From NCBI RefSeq assembly GCF_035712445.1, contig NZ_DASTAT010000126.1:62001-126000 (forward strand): 64,000 nt of DNA. Reading direction: 5' to 3'. The notes under the pieces are model-generated. The model made no database searches. It saw only the letters and a list, made by a program, of their open reading frames with translations, and was not told where the DNA came from. The number at the start of each line of letters is the position of its first letter. Position 1 is the stretch's first letter. The stretch is from Oligoflexus sp. (GTDB lineage Bacteria; Bdellovibrionota_B; Oligoflexia; Oligoflexales; Oligoflexaceae). Positions 52,041 to 60,091 of the stretch are shown in pieces. Made by a program: the position numbers and the translations under genes.

Positions 52041-53014
52041 AGAAATTCTGGATCGGCACGCTGGGCCTTTTTCTGCTGCTGAGCCTCGGAGCCGAACTTT
52101 GGATAGGATCACGTCCGCTCCTGCTTCGTTTTGAAAACACCTATTATGCGCCGGTTTTTTCCGCTATGCGGCCCGGCAAATTCTTCGGCGAGGATTACGC
52201 CTGGGAAACGGATTACCTGAAGCTTCAGAAAAAGTGGGAGGCCGCATCATCCGACAACTGGCTCGTCATGCCACTGATTCCCGTAGGCCCTTTGACCATC
52301 GACCTGAGTCAGAGTCCGCCTGCCGCGCCGGATGCCTTGCACTGGCTCGGCACAGATAGTTCGGGGCGTGATGTGCTCGCACGCTTCGTTTACGGATTTC
52401 GCACGGCGATTTTCATGTCGTTGGCCTATCTCACGCTCACTTTCATTCTGGCTTTGATTCTTGCTCTCATGTCAGCGTTGGGGCCTACCTGGGTCGATCT
52501 TCTTCTGCAGCGGCTTATGGAGATCTGGGTGATGATTCCCTTTCTTTATGTCGCGATCGCTCTGGTCAGTCTTGTGGCCCTCGATAAATTTTTACTGATA
52601 CTGATATTAAGTTTCTTTTCCTGGCCCACCCTCAGTCTTTATCTGAGAGCCCGGATTCTGCAGGTGAAGGAACAGGATTATATTCAGGCCGCACGCATCC
52701 TCGGACTCGCGCGGCATCGCATTGTGTGTTTCCACATACTGCCGGAAATCTGGCCGTTCCTTTTATCGTTTCTGCCTTTTTTTCTGGCGGGTTCATTGGT
52801 CACGCTTACATCACTTGATTTTCTGGGCTTTGGCCTGCCGCCGCCCGAACCCAGTTGGGGCGATCTTTTGCAGCAGGCTCTTGACAGACCTCACGCATGG
52901 TGGATCGCTGCGCCTGTCCTGCTTGGGCTATTTGTTGTCTTGACAGCAGTGACAGTGATCGGCGAAGCTATCCGAAACAAGCAGAATCCCAGGCAAACAC
53001 AAAACTCTCGGTGA
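52037..53014 (+). CDS. YejE-type ABC transporter permease
   Basis: A 325-residue partner permease. YejE traits are the long soluble N-terminal part after helix 1 (PLLLRFENTYYAPVFS, FFGEDYAWETDY, a WLGTDSSGRDVLARFVYGFR segment) and an EAA loop DYIQAARILGLARHRIV. The start overlaps the stop of the first permease. The gene ends 4 bases before a family-5 solute-binding protein gene. Together they form a peptide or microcin-C-type uptake system, but no ATPase gene follows. Confidence 0.9.
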   Translation: MKKFWIGTLGLFLLLSLGAELWIGSRPLLLRFENTYYAPVFSAMRPGKFFGEDYAWETDYLKLQKKWEAASSDNWLVMPLIPVGPLTIDLSQSPPAAPDALHWLGTDSSGRDVLARFVYGFRTAIFMSLAYLTLTFILALILALMSALGPTWVDLLLQRLMEIWVMIPFLYVAIALVSLVALDKFLLILILSFFSWPTLSLYLRARILQVKEQDYIQAARILGLARHRIVCFHILPEIWPFLLSFLPFFLAGSLVTLTSLDFLGFGLPPPEPSWGDLLQQALDRPHAWWIAAPVLLGLFVVLTAVTVIGEAIRNKQNPRQTQNSR

Positions 53015-53018
53015 GATC

Positions 53019-54839
53019 ATGATGCTCCAGTGGGTCGCCTTTTGCCATGCACTCGCGTTCAGCTTCGCGTTCGCGAGCGGGATGAATCCCCTGCTGGCGG
53101 CTGAGCCTCCCCTTGCGCTGCGCTGGGAAACCAATGCCAATCCTCCGCTGATTGCAAGTCCTGAGGCCGTAACGGGCGGCCGTATTGTCGCTTCGATTGA
53201 TGCCTTTCCGTTAACACTGCGGCAGGTGGGGCCGGATTCGCCCAGTTCATTTCGGACGCTCCTCGATGACAATGATATGTCGCTCGTCACGTTGCATCCC
53301 AACACCGATGCGTGGATGCCGATGCTCGCGACGCACTGGGCCTTCGATCAGGATGGACGCACGGTTTATTATCGCCTGAACCCCGCCGCGCGCTGGTCCG
53401 ATCAGAAGCCGCTGAAGGCCACGGATTTCACCTATACTTTGGAATTCATGCGCTCGCCGCATATTCAATCGCCCTGGTCGAATGAGTACTATACGAAAAC
53501 GATAGAAAGCATTCAAACCTTCGAGGAGAAAAGCGGGACCGAAGTGATTGCGATCCGTCTCGTGCAGCCGACTCTCGATCGACTTCTGATGACCAATATC
53601 AAGCCCTTGCCGAGGCACTTCTATGGTCAACTCGATGCGAAGTTCGTCAGCGCATTCAACTGGAAGATTCCGCCGAACCTCGGGCCCTATGCTTTAAGCA
53701 CAGTGGATAAGGGCAAGCGCGTTGTCTTTCAACGCAAAAAGGACTGGTGGGCCAAGGATATGCCCTACTTCAAGCACCGCTTCAACGTCGATGAAATCGT
53801 CCTGAAAGTGGTGCGGGATGTTCAGGTGGCCTTTGAATATTTAAAGGCGGGTGACATAGATATCATGGCGATAGTAGGCCCGGATCTTTGGAAAGCCGGT
53901 ACGGCGGATGATGCCTTCGGCAGGGGCTACATCCATAAACTCCAGGCCTACAACGACACTCCAAGAAGCGATTACGTGCTGATCCTGAACGCAAGTTACG
54001 GCCCTTTTCAGGATGAGCGCGTCCGTCAAGCCTTTGCCCATGCGATGAATGTGCAGCGTGTCATTGATGATCTTCTGAAAGACGGCTATCAGCGTCTGCA
54101 GGGGATTTCCCAGGGTTATGGGCCCTACACAGCGCGGCACATCAAGGCTCGTCCTTTTGATCTCGCGAAGGCTGACGAACTCTTTAAACAGGCCGGATGG
54201 GGGGAACGCAACGCCGAAGGTATACGTATCAAGGATGGTAAAACTTTAACGGCAGCTATTAGCTATGGCCAGTCGAACATGACCCCGCGCTTCGTAATTC
54301 TGCAGGAGGATGCTCGCAAGGCCGGTATTGATTTAAAATTACAACAGATGGACCCTGCCCAGGCTTTCAAAAGCTTCCGTGACAAGGCTCATCAGATCGC
54401 TTTTGTTGCTTGGAACATTTCCTATCGGCCCGAGTATCGCGCGCGGTTTCATTCGAGTTTTGCGAACAAACAGCAGACCTCGAACTTTTCCAATACGGCG
54501 AGTCCAGTCCTGGATCAACTCATCGAGGAGTACGAACATGCCAGCGATGACCGGAAGCGGATCGAAAAGGCTCATGCGATTCAGAACTTTGTATTTCAGG
54601 ATTCCAGCTACATCCCTTTGTTCGAAGTCCCCTATTACCGTCTGGCCTATTGGAGCTGGATCCAATTTCCATCAGTTCCAGGCACGAAAAGTACTGATGG
54701 TCTATCTTTCTTCGACAGTGCGACGGGCGGACTCTTCTGGATCAACCGAGATCGGCAGGCATCAGTTAATGCAGCCCGAAAGCGAGGAGAACGAATCCCC
54801 GCTCGAACCTGGATCGACGACACATTTCGAGTGAAATAG
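53019..54839 (+). CDS. YejA-like extracellular solute-binding protein, family 5
   Basis: A 606-residue periplasmic binding protein. It has a signal peptide (to about 28, LLAAE) and SBP_bac_5 features: MPMLATHWAFDQDGRTVYYRLNPAARWSDQKPL, VKAGDIDIM-like YLKAGDIDIM, DERVRQAFAHAMNVQRVI and QNFVFQDSSYIPLF. A length near 600 is typical of YejA and microcin C binding proteins rather than DppA/OppA. It delivers oligopeptides to the two permeases upstream. The ribosome site is weak and translation may be coupled. Confidence 0.9.
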   Translation: MMLQWVAFCHALAFSFAFASGMNPLLAAEPPLALRWETNANPPLIASPEAVTGGRIVASIDAFPLTLRQVGPDSPSSFRTLLDDNDMSLVTLHPNTDAWMPMLATHWAFDQDGRTVYYRLNPAARWSDQKPLKATDFTYTLEFMRSPHIQSPWSNEYYTKTIESIQTFEEKSGTEVIAIRLVQPTLDRLLMTNIKPLPRHFYGQLDAKFVSAFNWKIPPNLGPYALSTVDKGKRVVFQRKKDWWAKDMPYFKHRFNVDEIVLKVVRDVQVAFEYLKAGDIDIMAIVGPDLWKAGTADDAFGRGYIHKLQAYNDTPRSDYVLILNASYGPFQDERVRQAFAHAMNVQRVIDDLLKDGYQRLQGISQGYGPYTARHIKARPFDLAKADELFKQAGWGERNAEGIRIKDGKTLTAAISYGQSNMTPRFVILQEDARKAGIDLKLQQMDPAQAFKSFRDKAHQIAFVAWNISYRPEYRARFHSSFANKQQTSNFSNTASPVLDQLIEEYEHASDDRKRIEKAHAIQNFVFQDSSYIPLFEVPYYRLAYWSWIQFPSVPGTKSTDGLSFFDSATGGLFWINRDRQASVNAARKRGERIPARTWIDDTFRVK

Positions 54840-54850
54840 GAATGGCGAAG

Positions 54851-54889
54851 ACCCCGCGTTGGTGCGGGGTTGGGAGAGCCCTACGGGCT
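54851..54889. terminator. Two adjacent hairpins between convergent yejA-like and cheY-like genes
   Basis: A first stem of 7 bp (54851-54857 with 54864-54870) and a second of 5 bp (AGCCC at 54877 with GGGCT ending at 54889) lie in the 70-base gap between converging genes. Neither has a long T-tract, although TT follows the second. They probably terminate both transcripts. Confidence 0.5.
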
Positions 54890-54909
54890 TAACGGGTTTA
54901 ACGCACTTA

Positions 54910-55287
54910 TTAAGCTACAAACTTTTCCAAAACCTTATCCACAGTCTTCAGAAGACGCTCAGGATCGAAGGGTTTCACAACCCAAACCACCACGCCTGCT
55001 TCCTTGCCCGACTGCTTCAGTTCTTTAGACGATTCGGTCGTCAGCATGCCGACGGGAACTTCCTTATAACGGTCGATCTGCTTGATCTTGGTGATCATGG
55101 TGATCCCGTCAAGACCTGGCATGTTATAGTCGCTGATGATGAGCTGAACGCCCTGATGCTCTTCCGCCTTTTTAAGGCCATCGGCACCGTCATGGGCTTC
55201 GACCACGACATGGCCGCCCTTTTCCAGCACTTCCTTCAGCTCGAGGCGCAGCGTTTCCGAGTCATCCGCAATAAGAATCTTGGCCAT
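54910..55287 (-). CDS. CheY-like single-domain response regulator
   Basis: A 125-residue receiver with no output domain. Acidic pocket ADDS (Asp8, Asp9), phospho-acceptor Asp53 in ISDYNMPG, switch Thr in MLTTESS and Lys in VVKPFDP are all present. GGGAG precedes the ATG. It is the last gene of an operon with a CheX-like and a CheA-like protein, so it is the likely phospho-target of that kinase and the substrate of that phosphatase. Whether it acts on a flagellar motor or another target cannot be told. Confidence 0.93.
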   Translation of the reverse strand: MAKILIADDSETLRLELKEVLEKGGHVVVEAHDGADGLKKAEEHQGVQLIISDYNMPGLDGITMITKIKQIDRYKEVPVGMLTTESSKELKQSGKEAGVVVWVVKPFDPERLLKTVDKVLEKFVA

Positions 55288-55325
55288 GAGTACTCTCCCT
55301 TAACTTGCTTACCTGGTCATCAAAC

Positions 55326-57281
55326 TTAAGTCAGAGGCACATCAAACGAGAAGCGCGTTCCCTTGTGTTCCTCGGAATGAATTTCGAGTTTCTTCGCACC
55401 CAGACTGCGTACAGCCTCGTTCACCGAATCCAGACCGATCCCGCGACCACTGATATTGGTGGCCTCTTCACGGCTGCTGAATCCTGGGCGCATGAGAAGG
55501 TCATACACCTGATCCTGGCTCAAACTGGGGGCATCGACGGGATCCAGGATCTCACGCTTGATGGCGGCACGCACCACCTTTTCGCGATTGATACCGGCGC
55601 CGTCATCACTCAATTCCACATGCACGCGGTTGCCCTGCGTCGTGGCCTTGATCTTGATCTTGCCGCGGGGCGGCTTGCCGAGTTTCTGACGTTCCTCGAC
55701 GGATTCGATCCCGTGATCGATGGCATTGTTGATCAGATGCAGGAAGATCTCGGTGAAGGTCAGCATTTCGTTCTGAATCACCTGCACGCCCGCCCAATCG
55801 AACTCCAGGTCCACCTGCTTGGCCAAAGTCTGGCAGGTCGCTTCTTTCTGATGAATCAGCTTGGGTTCCAGACTGGAAAGATCCTTGGTCTTGGCAAAGT
55901 TGCCGCCGCCGAGGCGCTCCAGAATCTTATCCGCCTGGCGCTTGCCGGGATCATCCAGCTTGCGACGCAGATCGCTCAGTTCGTGGATGGCCACGCTGAA
56001 GTCTTCCTGGCTGATATGCAGGCCATGCTGCTTGCCGCTCAAGGCAAAGCAGAGGGACTTCATATCCACCCATTCCTTGCGGATGCGATCGAAGTTTTCG
56101 CTGAGCCAGGTGGCGTCCACCGGTTTTTTCTGATTGATATGCTCCATGAGGGTATCTTCCATCTGATGCACATCGTGCTCCAGATCGGAGAAGCGCGCGG
56201 TGCGGGCGATCCCTTTGATGGCGTGCAGCGAACGAGCGATCTTGTCCAGATCGCGGCTGTCGATTTCTTTTTTCAGACGGGGGAACAGCTCTTCAAAGTC
56301 CGAGAACGTGACTTCCAGCAGCGAGCCGCTGCAGCCTTGGATTTCCAGGATCTTTTTGACCTTGCTGTTTTCAATCTCACGCTGCATTTCAAGAGCGCGA
56401 CGGGCTTCCACCACCTCGGTCCGATCTTCCAGAACGATCATCAGTTTTTCAACGATGTTCTCGTGGGTGATCGGGTGATAGGTGATGCCGATCCAGATCG
56501 ACTTGAGCCCATCCGGAGTCTGCCGTGTGTACTTCACTTCCCTTGGGAAATGAAGCTTCGCGAGATCGAACCAAAGCGTATCCCCACCGATGCAGTCCAC
56601 GACCTGCATGGCGCCGGTGCGTTCGATCGGATCGAGGTTATCCCAGATCGGTTCGAAGAGGACCTTTTCGATATGCTTGCCGGCGAGCTTATTGTCGCCG
56701 AGCAAAAACTCGGAATAAAGGGAGTACGGCCACTCGATCTCACCGGCGGAGTTCACCGTGAAAATGCCGAGCGGGATCGCCGAGAAAATCTGCGAGAGCT
56801 TTTTCTCGAATTCCTTGACCTTGCTGATATTCTTGCCCAGCACCTTGATCAGAGGACCGCGGCGCTCGCTGATCTGCGTGAACTTGCTGATGGTCCAGAG
56901 GTATTCCGCCTGATGACCGTTTTCATCGATGCAGGTCAGTTCGAACTGAAGCTGCTTGATGCCGAGGTCTTTCAAGAGGACCGATATCCTCGATTTGAAG
57001 ATGTTCTTGCTCTCGATCGTGAACACATCATAGATGTTCTTATTGAGCATGCGTTCATAATCGCAGTTCAGAAGCTTGGAGGCTTCCGTATTGCCTTTCA
57101 GAATGCGCCCTGTCCGGTCCATGATGGCGAAGAGGTCGGGAAGGTTCTGGATGATCTGCTCCGACGAGGACTTGCAGCGCTCCAGGACGGAGATCACGTC
57201 GTGACTGGCGCGCAGGCCTTCGGCTGCCACGATTTCGGTATTCACTTCAGGCCGATTGTCGAGTTTGAGGGTTGCGCTCAT
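55326..57281 (-). CDS. Soluble PAS-PAS-Hpt-CheA-like histidine kinase without CheW domain
   Basis: A 651-residue cytoplasmic protein. It has two PAS-like regions (about 40-160 and 165-290), a short coil, an Hpt-like domain with His353 in SLHAIKGIAR, a helical linker, and a CheA-type ATPase with LINNAIDHGIES (519-525), DDGAGI (559-564) and GFSSREEATNISGRGIGLDSV. It stops right after the ATPase, so the CheW-like P5 domain of true CheA is missing and receptor arrays are probably not used. The PAS regions are then the likely input. The start overlaps the CheX-like stop as ATGA. Confidence 0.9.
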   Translation of the reverse strand: MSATLKLDNRPEVNTEIVAAEGLRASHDVISVLERCKSSSEQIIQNLPDLFAIMDRTGRILKGNTEASKLLNCDYERMLNKNIYDVFTIESKNIFKSRISVLLKDLGIKQLQFELTCIDENGHQAEYLWTISKFTQISERRGPLIKVLGKNISKVKEFEKKLSQIFSAIPLGIFTVNSAGEIEWPYSLYSEFLLGDNKLAGKHIEKVLFEPIWDNLDPIERTGAMQVVDCIGGDTLWFDLAKLHFPREVKYTRQTPDGLKSIWIGITYHPITHENIVEKLMIVLEDRTEVVEARRALEMQREIENSKVKKILEIQGCSGSLLEVTFSDFEELFPRLKKEIDSRDLDKIARSLHAIKGIARTARFSDLEHDVHQMEDTLMEHINQKKPVDATWLSENFDRIRKEWVDMKSLCFALSGKQHGLHISQEDFSVAIHELSDLRRKLDDPGKRQADKILERLGGGNFAKTKDLSSLEPKLIHQKEATCQTLAKQVDLEFDWAGVQVIQNEMLTFTEIFLHLINNAIDHGIESVEERQKLGKPPRGKIKIKATTQGNRVHVELSDDGAGINREKVVRAAIKREILDPVDAPSLSQDQVYDLLMRPGFSSREEATNISGRGIGLDSVNEAVRSLGAKKLEIHSEEHKGTRFSFDVPLT

Positions 57282-57880
57282 AGGAATTCTCCATCTCCCT
57301 CGTCATCCTGTTTGTCTTCATCGACCTTGAGTTCCGCAAAATCATTCCAGGAAAGCACGTCGGATACGGAGGAGCAAGCCAGCTCTCCGGAGTCCCAGGT
57401 GATTTTCCAAACGTCATGGATTTTTCGGGGATCGATCTTATCACTGAACACGGCTTCATCGAAACCGCTGGTAACCAAAGGAATACTGATACCTGTGATG
57501 ATGCCCGCGTTATTGAAAGCAGCTTTGAGGGCGCCAGCCATCAGGTTGCACATCTCGCGCATATGATCCATTGCCATGCGATCGTCAATATCATCCAGTT
57601 TTTTCTTCAACTTGTTCGCCAGCATGCTGCGACTGGTCGAAGTGTCGAAGTGAATCTTCAGGATCACGCGAATCGCCGATCCAGAGACCAGGATCAGAGA
57701 CATCCAATGTCCATAGAGGAAATCATCGGAATTGCTGACTTCCTGGAGCTTGGCGTCCTTCAACGCGGAAGCACGGACGATAGTGTTTTCGACCCGATGC
57801 CGGATCACCTGTTTCAGGACTTCCTTAACGGCACTGGTGTCGACCACTGCTTTTCTAGCTTCTGCGCTTTCAGCACCCAT
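57278..57880 (-). CDS. CheX-like phosphatase/regulator
   Basis: A 200-residue CheC/CheX/FliY-type protein. The segment MREMCNLMAGALKAAF has the ExxN pair (Glu109, Asn112) used by CheX to dephosphorylate CheY-P, followed by ITGISIPLVTSG, a CheX-like strand. The N-terminal and acidic C-terminal extensions (ending DKQDDEGDGEFL) are longer than in Thermotoga CheX. ATG 57880 is chosen because AAGGAT lies 5 bases upstream. First gene of the CheX-kinase-CheY operon; signal termination is the inferred role. Confidence 0.8.
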   Translation of the reverse strand: MGAESAEARKAVVDTSAVKEVLKQVIRHRVENTIVRASALKDAKLQEVSNSDDFLYGHWMSLILVSGSAIRVILKIHFDTSTSRSMLANKLKKKLDDIDDRMAMDHMREMCNLMAGALKAAFNNAGIITGISIPLVTSGFDEAVFSDKIDPRKIHDVWKITWDSGELACSSVSDVLSWNDFAELKVDEDKQDDEGDGEFL

Positions 57881-57904
57881 AACGCATCCTTTAGGAGTCA
57901 CCTA

Positions 57905-58018
57905 ATGAATCGAAAAATGTTTCTGACAAGAGGTCTATCGGCAGCAGCTTTAACAACTTTAAAACGCTTTTGCGGCCCCCTGAAAGAGGCTCTGGGAAAA
58001 CACCCAGACCGCTCATGA
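57905..58018 (+). CDS. Possible 37-residue small protein
   Basis: A short frame with a strong ribosome site (AGGAG at 57893-57897, 7 bases before ATG). The product starts MNRKMFLTRGLSAAALTTL, resembling a Tat-type or hydrophobic leader (RK in place of RR, then FL and an Ala/Leu stretch), and ends KEALGKHPDRS. It is divergent from the CheX operon and its leader overlaps that operon's promoter area. It could be a real small membrane protein, a leader peptide or chance. Confidence 0.4.
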   Translation: MNRKMFLTRGLSAAALTTLKRFCGPLKEALGKHPDRS

Positions 58019-58126
58019 CAGCCGCGGAATGAATGTCAAATAGCCCGATTTTATCATTTAAAAACGGATAGTTATAAGATTTTAAAGGGTTGGTTCAGGT
58101 TTGATTGGGGTCAGCCGATAGCCTTT

Positions 58127-59563
58127 ATGAAGCACTCGAGCGTGTTGGTGAAGTTATTCAGGGGCTGGGGGTTTCTTTTGGGAATACAAAAACGATTTCG
58201 TGTGCACAAAACTGGCGAGACGATCCAACTCCACGGGATCATCACCGACACATCCAATCTCAAAGTGTTGGATGAGATGGTGTCGGATCGCAATGTTTTC
58301 GACTGCAGCCAGGTCGTAAGCGCCAGCTGGAACGGACTTCTGCGCCTCGATGCCTATCTGAGCAAGCTCTCGGGTCAGATCACGCTCACGCATATCCCTT
58401 ATCATCTTTTTCAATATCTGAGGCTGCTGCCCAATGTGGGGCAGAAGTATGTCCTGGGTGATATCGAGCTGACGCTACTGGGCTCCACGGAAGGCGGAGC
58501 CGCGTATCAGACCCGCTTTCTGAATAGCGCCGTCCTGAATGATCTCGCCCACAGTGATCCCAAACCCTTTATCCAGCTCGAAGACGGCGCGCAACTCATA
58601 GGTCGCGACAGCTTCATCTGCCCTGCAAGGTTCGGCAATCGCGATTATCAAAGCAGCGCTCTGAAAAGTGGCTGGTATCAGCAGAACACGGAGCAGTTCG
58701 ACTTCTGGTATGACTATGTTTCCTTTGCCAATATCACCCTGTCTTTGGCTATGGACCTCATTCAGAGTCAGGACTCGACCTTGGAGGCGCTCCTGAAAGA
58801 TATCGAACTGGGCGTCACCTCCATCGAATCGTCGCTTGGGCTTTTGATCCCGGATTTCAAGGCGACAGGGGCCAAAAGCCTGAGCGAAGTCGCCAGCTTC
58901 GTCCATAAAGCCTGCGCGCAGCTCAGCGTTGTTCTGGATAAATCCGGCAAGGATGTTTCGGAAATCCTGGTCCGTATTCAGCTGCTCGCGGGCAGCGGTG
59001 AGTTTCAGCAGGCCGAAGCGCTCTATAAACTTCTGAACGAATTCAGCAGCACCATTGCCAACCTCTATCCGACCCTGACCAGCATCGAGGAGATCGGCGC
59101 CAGCACAGGCCAGCAGATCAGCAATCTCGCGCGCATCGGGTCCTATAAGGCCATGATACTGGCATTGGAACCCGAGCATGTGTCCGATGAGACTTTGAAT
59201 GCGGTGCGGGAAACCATGGATATTATGGATCCTCTTTCCGATGGCGACTGGCTGGAGACACGCAGCGAATTCGTCCAGCACCTTGAGAGCGTGGACCAAT
59301 CCCTGAGTAAAATCATCATCCTTCTGCAGGGTTTTGACCTTCTTCGGCAGATCCTGGAGCATCGGCTGCATGAAAGCGAAGCCATTCAGGACTTTCTGAA
59401 GCGGGGCGGAGCCGACTGGCGCGGGACCAAGGCCGCGGTCTTCAGCCTTGTCAACCGCACTCTCGTGACTGACCAGGAGAAATATTCCTGCGAGTTCTTC
59501 ATCCCGGAGGCAGCCCGCGGCGAGGACAGCAACCAGAAGCCGGGTGATATCCTCCTGTTTTAA
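58127..59563 (+). CDS. Protein with N-terminal STAS-like domain and helical C-terminus
   Basis: This 478-residue protein is not assigned to a named family. Residues about 32-110 follow the STAS pattern: an opening strand QLHGIITDTSNL, FDCSQVVSASWNGLLRLDAYL (the position where anti-sigma antagonists have the phosphorylatable Ser region) and LTHIPYHLFQYLRLLPNVG. A second mixed region follows (to about 200). The rest (220-440) is mainly helical with heptad-like stretches (LLKDIELGVTSIESSLG, SKIIILLQGFDLLRQILEHRL). Its site beside the CheX operon and before PilZ suggests a partner-switch or scaffold role. Confidence 0.65.
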   Translation: MKHSSVLVKLFRGWGFLLGIQKRFRVHKTGETIQLHGIITDTSNLKVLDEMVSDRNVFDCSQVVSASWNGLLRLDAYLSKLSGQITLTHIPYHLFQYLRLLPNVGQKYVLGDIELTLLGSTEGGAAYQTRFLNSAVLNDLAHSDPKPFIQLEDGAQLIGRDSFICPARFGNRDYQSSALKSGWYQQNTEQFDFWYDYVSFANITLSLAMDLIQSQDSTLEALLKDIELGVTSIESSLGLLIPDFKATGAKSLSEVASFVHKACAQLSVVLDKSGKDVSEILVRIQLLAGSGEFQQAEALYKLLNEFSSTIANLYPTLTSIEEIGASTGQQISNLARIGSYKAMILALEPEHVSDETLNAVRETMDIMDPLSDGDWLETRSEFVQHLESVDQSLSKIIILLQGFDLLRQILEHRLHESEAIQDFLKRGGADWRGTKAAVFSLVNRTLVTDQEKYSCEFFIPEAARGEDSNQKPGDILLF

Positions 59564-59625
59564 GCGCCTGCCCCCGATCGAAGGCTCCGTATTTTAAGCG
59601 CCTGCCCCCGATCGAAGGCTCCGTA
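59558..59625. repeat. Perfect tandem duplication of 34 bp
   Basis: Two identical 34-base copies (59558-59591 and 59592-59625) abut exactly. The first includes the last base of the final codon region and the TAA stop of the STAS-like gene, and the second lies in the gap before the PilZ gene. Perfect identity implies a recent duplication or functional constraint. Confidence 0.95.
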
Positions 59626-59703
59626 TCTCAAACGCAAAAAATATCCCTTAATCTCAGGCATTCACAGACCGATGGAGAAACTGTGACTGAAATAGGGGAA
59701 ACC

Positions 59704-60081
59704 ATGAAAACGGCTCTATCCCGTCAGGAACGTCGCCAGGAGATTCGATACAGCCTGTTCGGGGAAATCCCGGCTCGTATGATCAATCACGCGACGGAAC
59801 AGGAACTGACTTTTCTTACCATTGATATTTCAAGCCGAGGCCTGGGTCTGCTCGTCAGCCCGAGTCCCACGGAAGGGCAACGCATTCGCCTCGATTTCCT
59901 TGATCAATCGCGCCATAGCCTGGAGTTCATCGTGCGCCACGTGCACTCTGTGATGGACGATCCCATCGATGGTTTTGAAAGCATGCGCCGCTGCGGTTTG
60001 GAGCTGAATGACGAGCGCGCAGGAAACCTCGACCTGATCCAATTTTTTGGCAGCTTTGACTCCGTGATGATCGGAGACTGA
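59704..60081 (+). CDS. PilZ-domain protein (c-di-GMP effector)
   Basis: A single-domain 125-residue PilZ protein. The RxxxR motif (Arg11 to Arg15 in RRQEIRY) and the DxSxxG motif (DISSRGLG) that bind cyclic di-GMP are both intact. ATG 59704 has AGGGGA 5 bases upstream; a GTG at 59683 would add seven residues. It sits 10 bases before the receiver-TPR gene, so the two are probably one operon. It links this block to c-di-GMP-controlled motility or secretion. Confidence 0.9.
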   Translation: MKTALSRQERRQEIRYSLFGEIPARMINHATEQELTFLTIDISSRGLGLLVSPSPTEGQRIRLDFLDQSRHSLEFIVRHVHSVMDDPIDGFESMRRCGLELNDERAGNLDLIQFFGSFDSVMIGD

Positions 60082-60091
60082 GGAACGGACT

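Noticed and set aside
55305..57566. 753-codon plus-strand open frame opposite the CheA-like kinase and part of the CheX gene
   Set aside because: No recognisable domain or ribosome site; it mirrors two real overlapping minus-strand genes.
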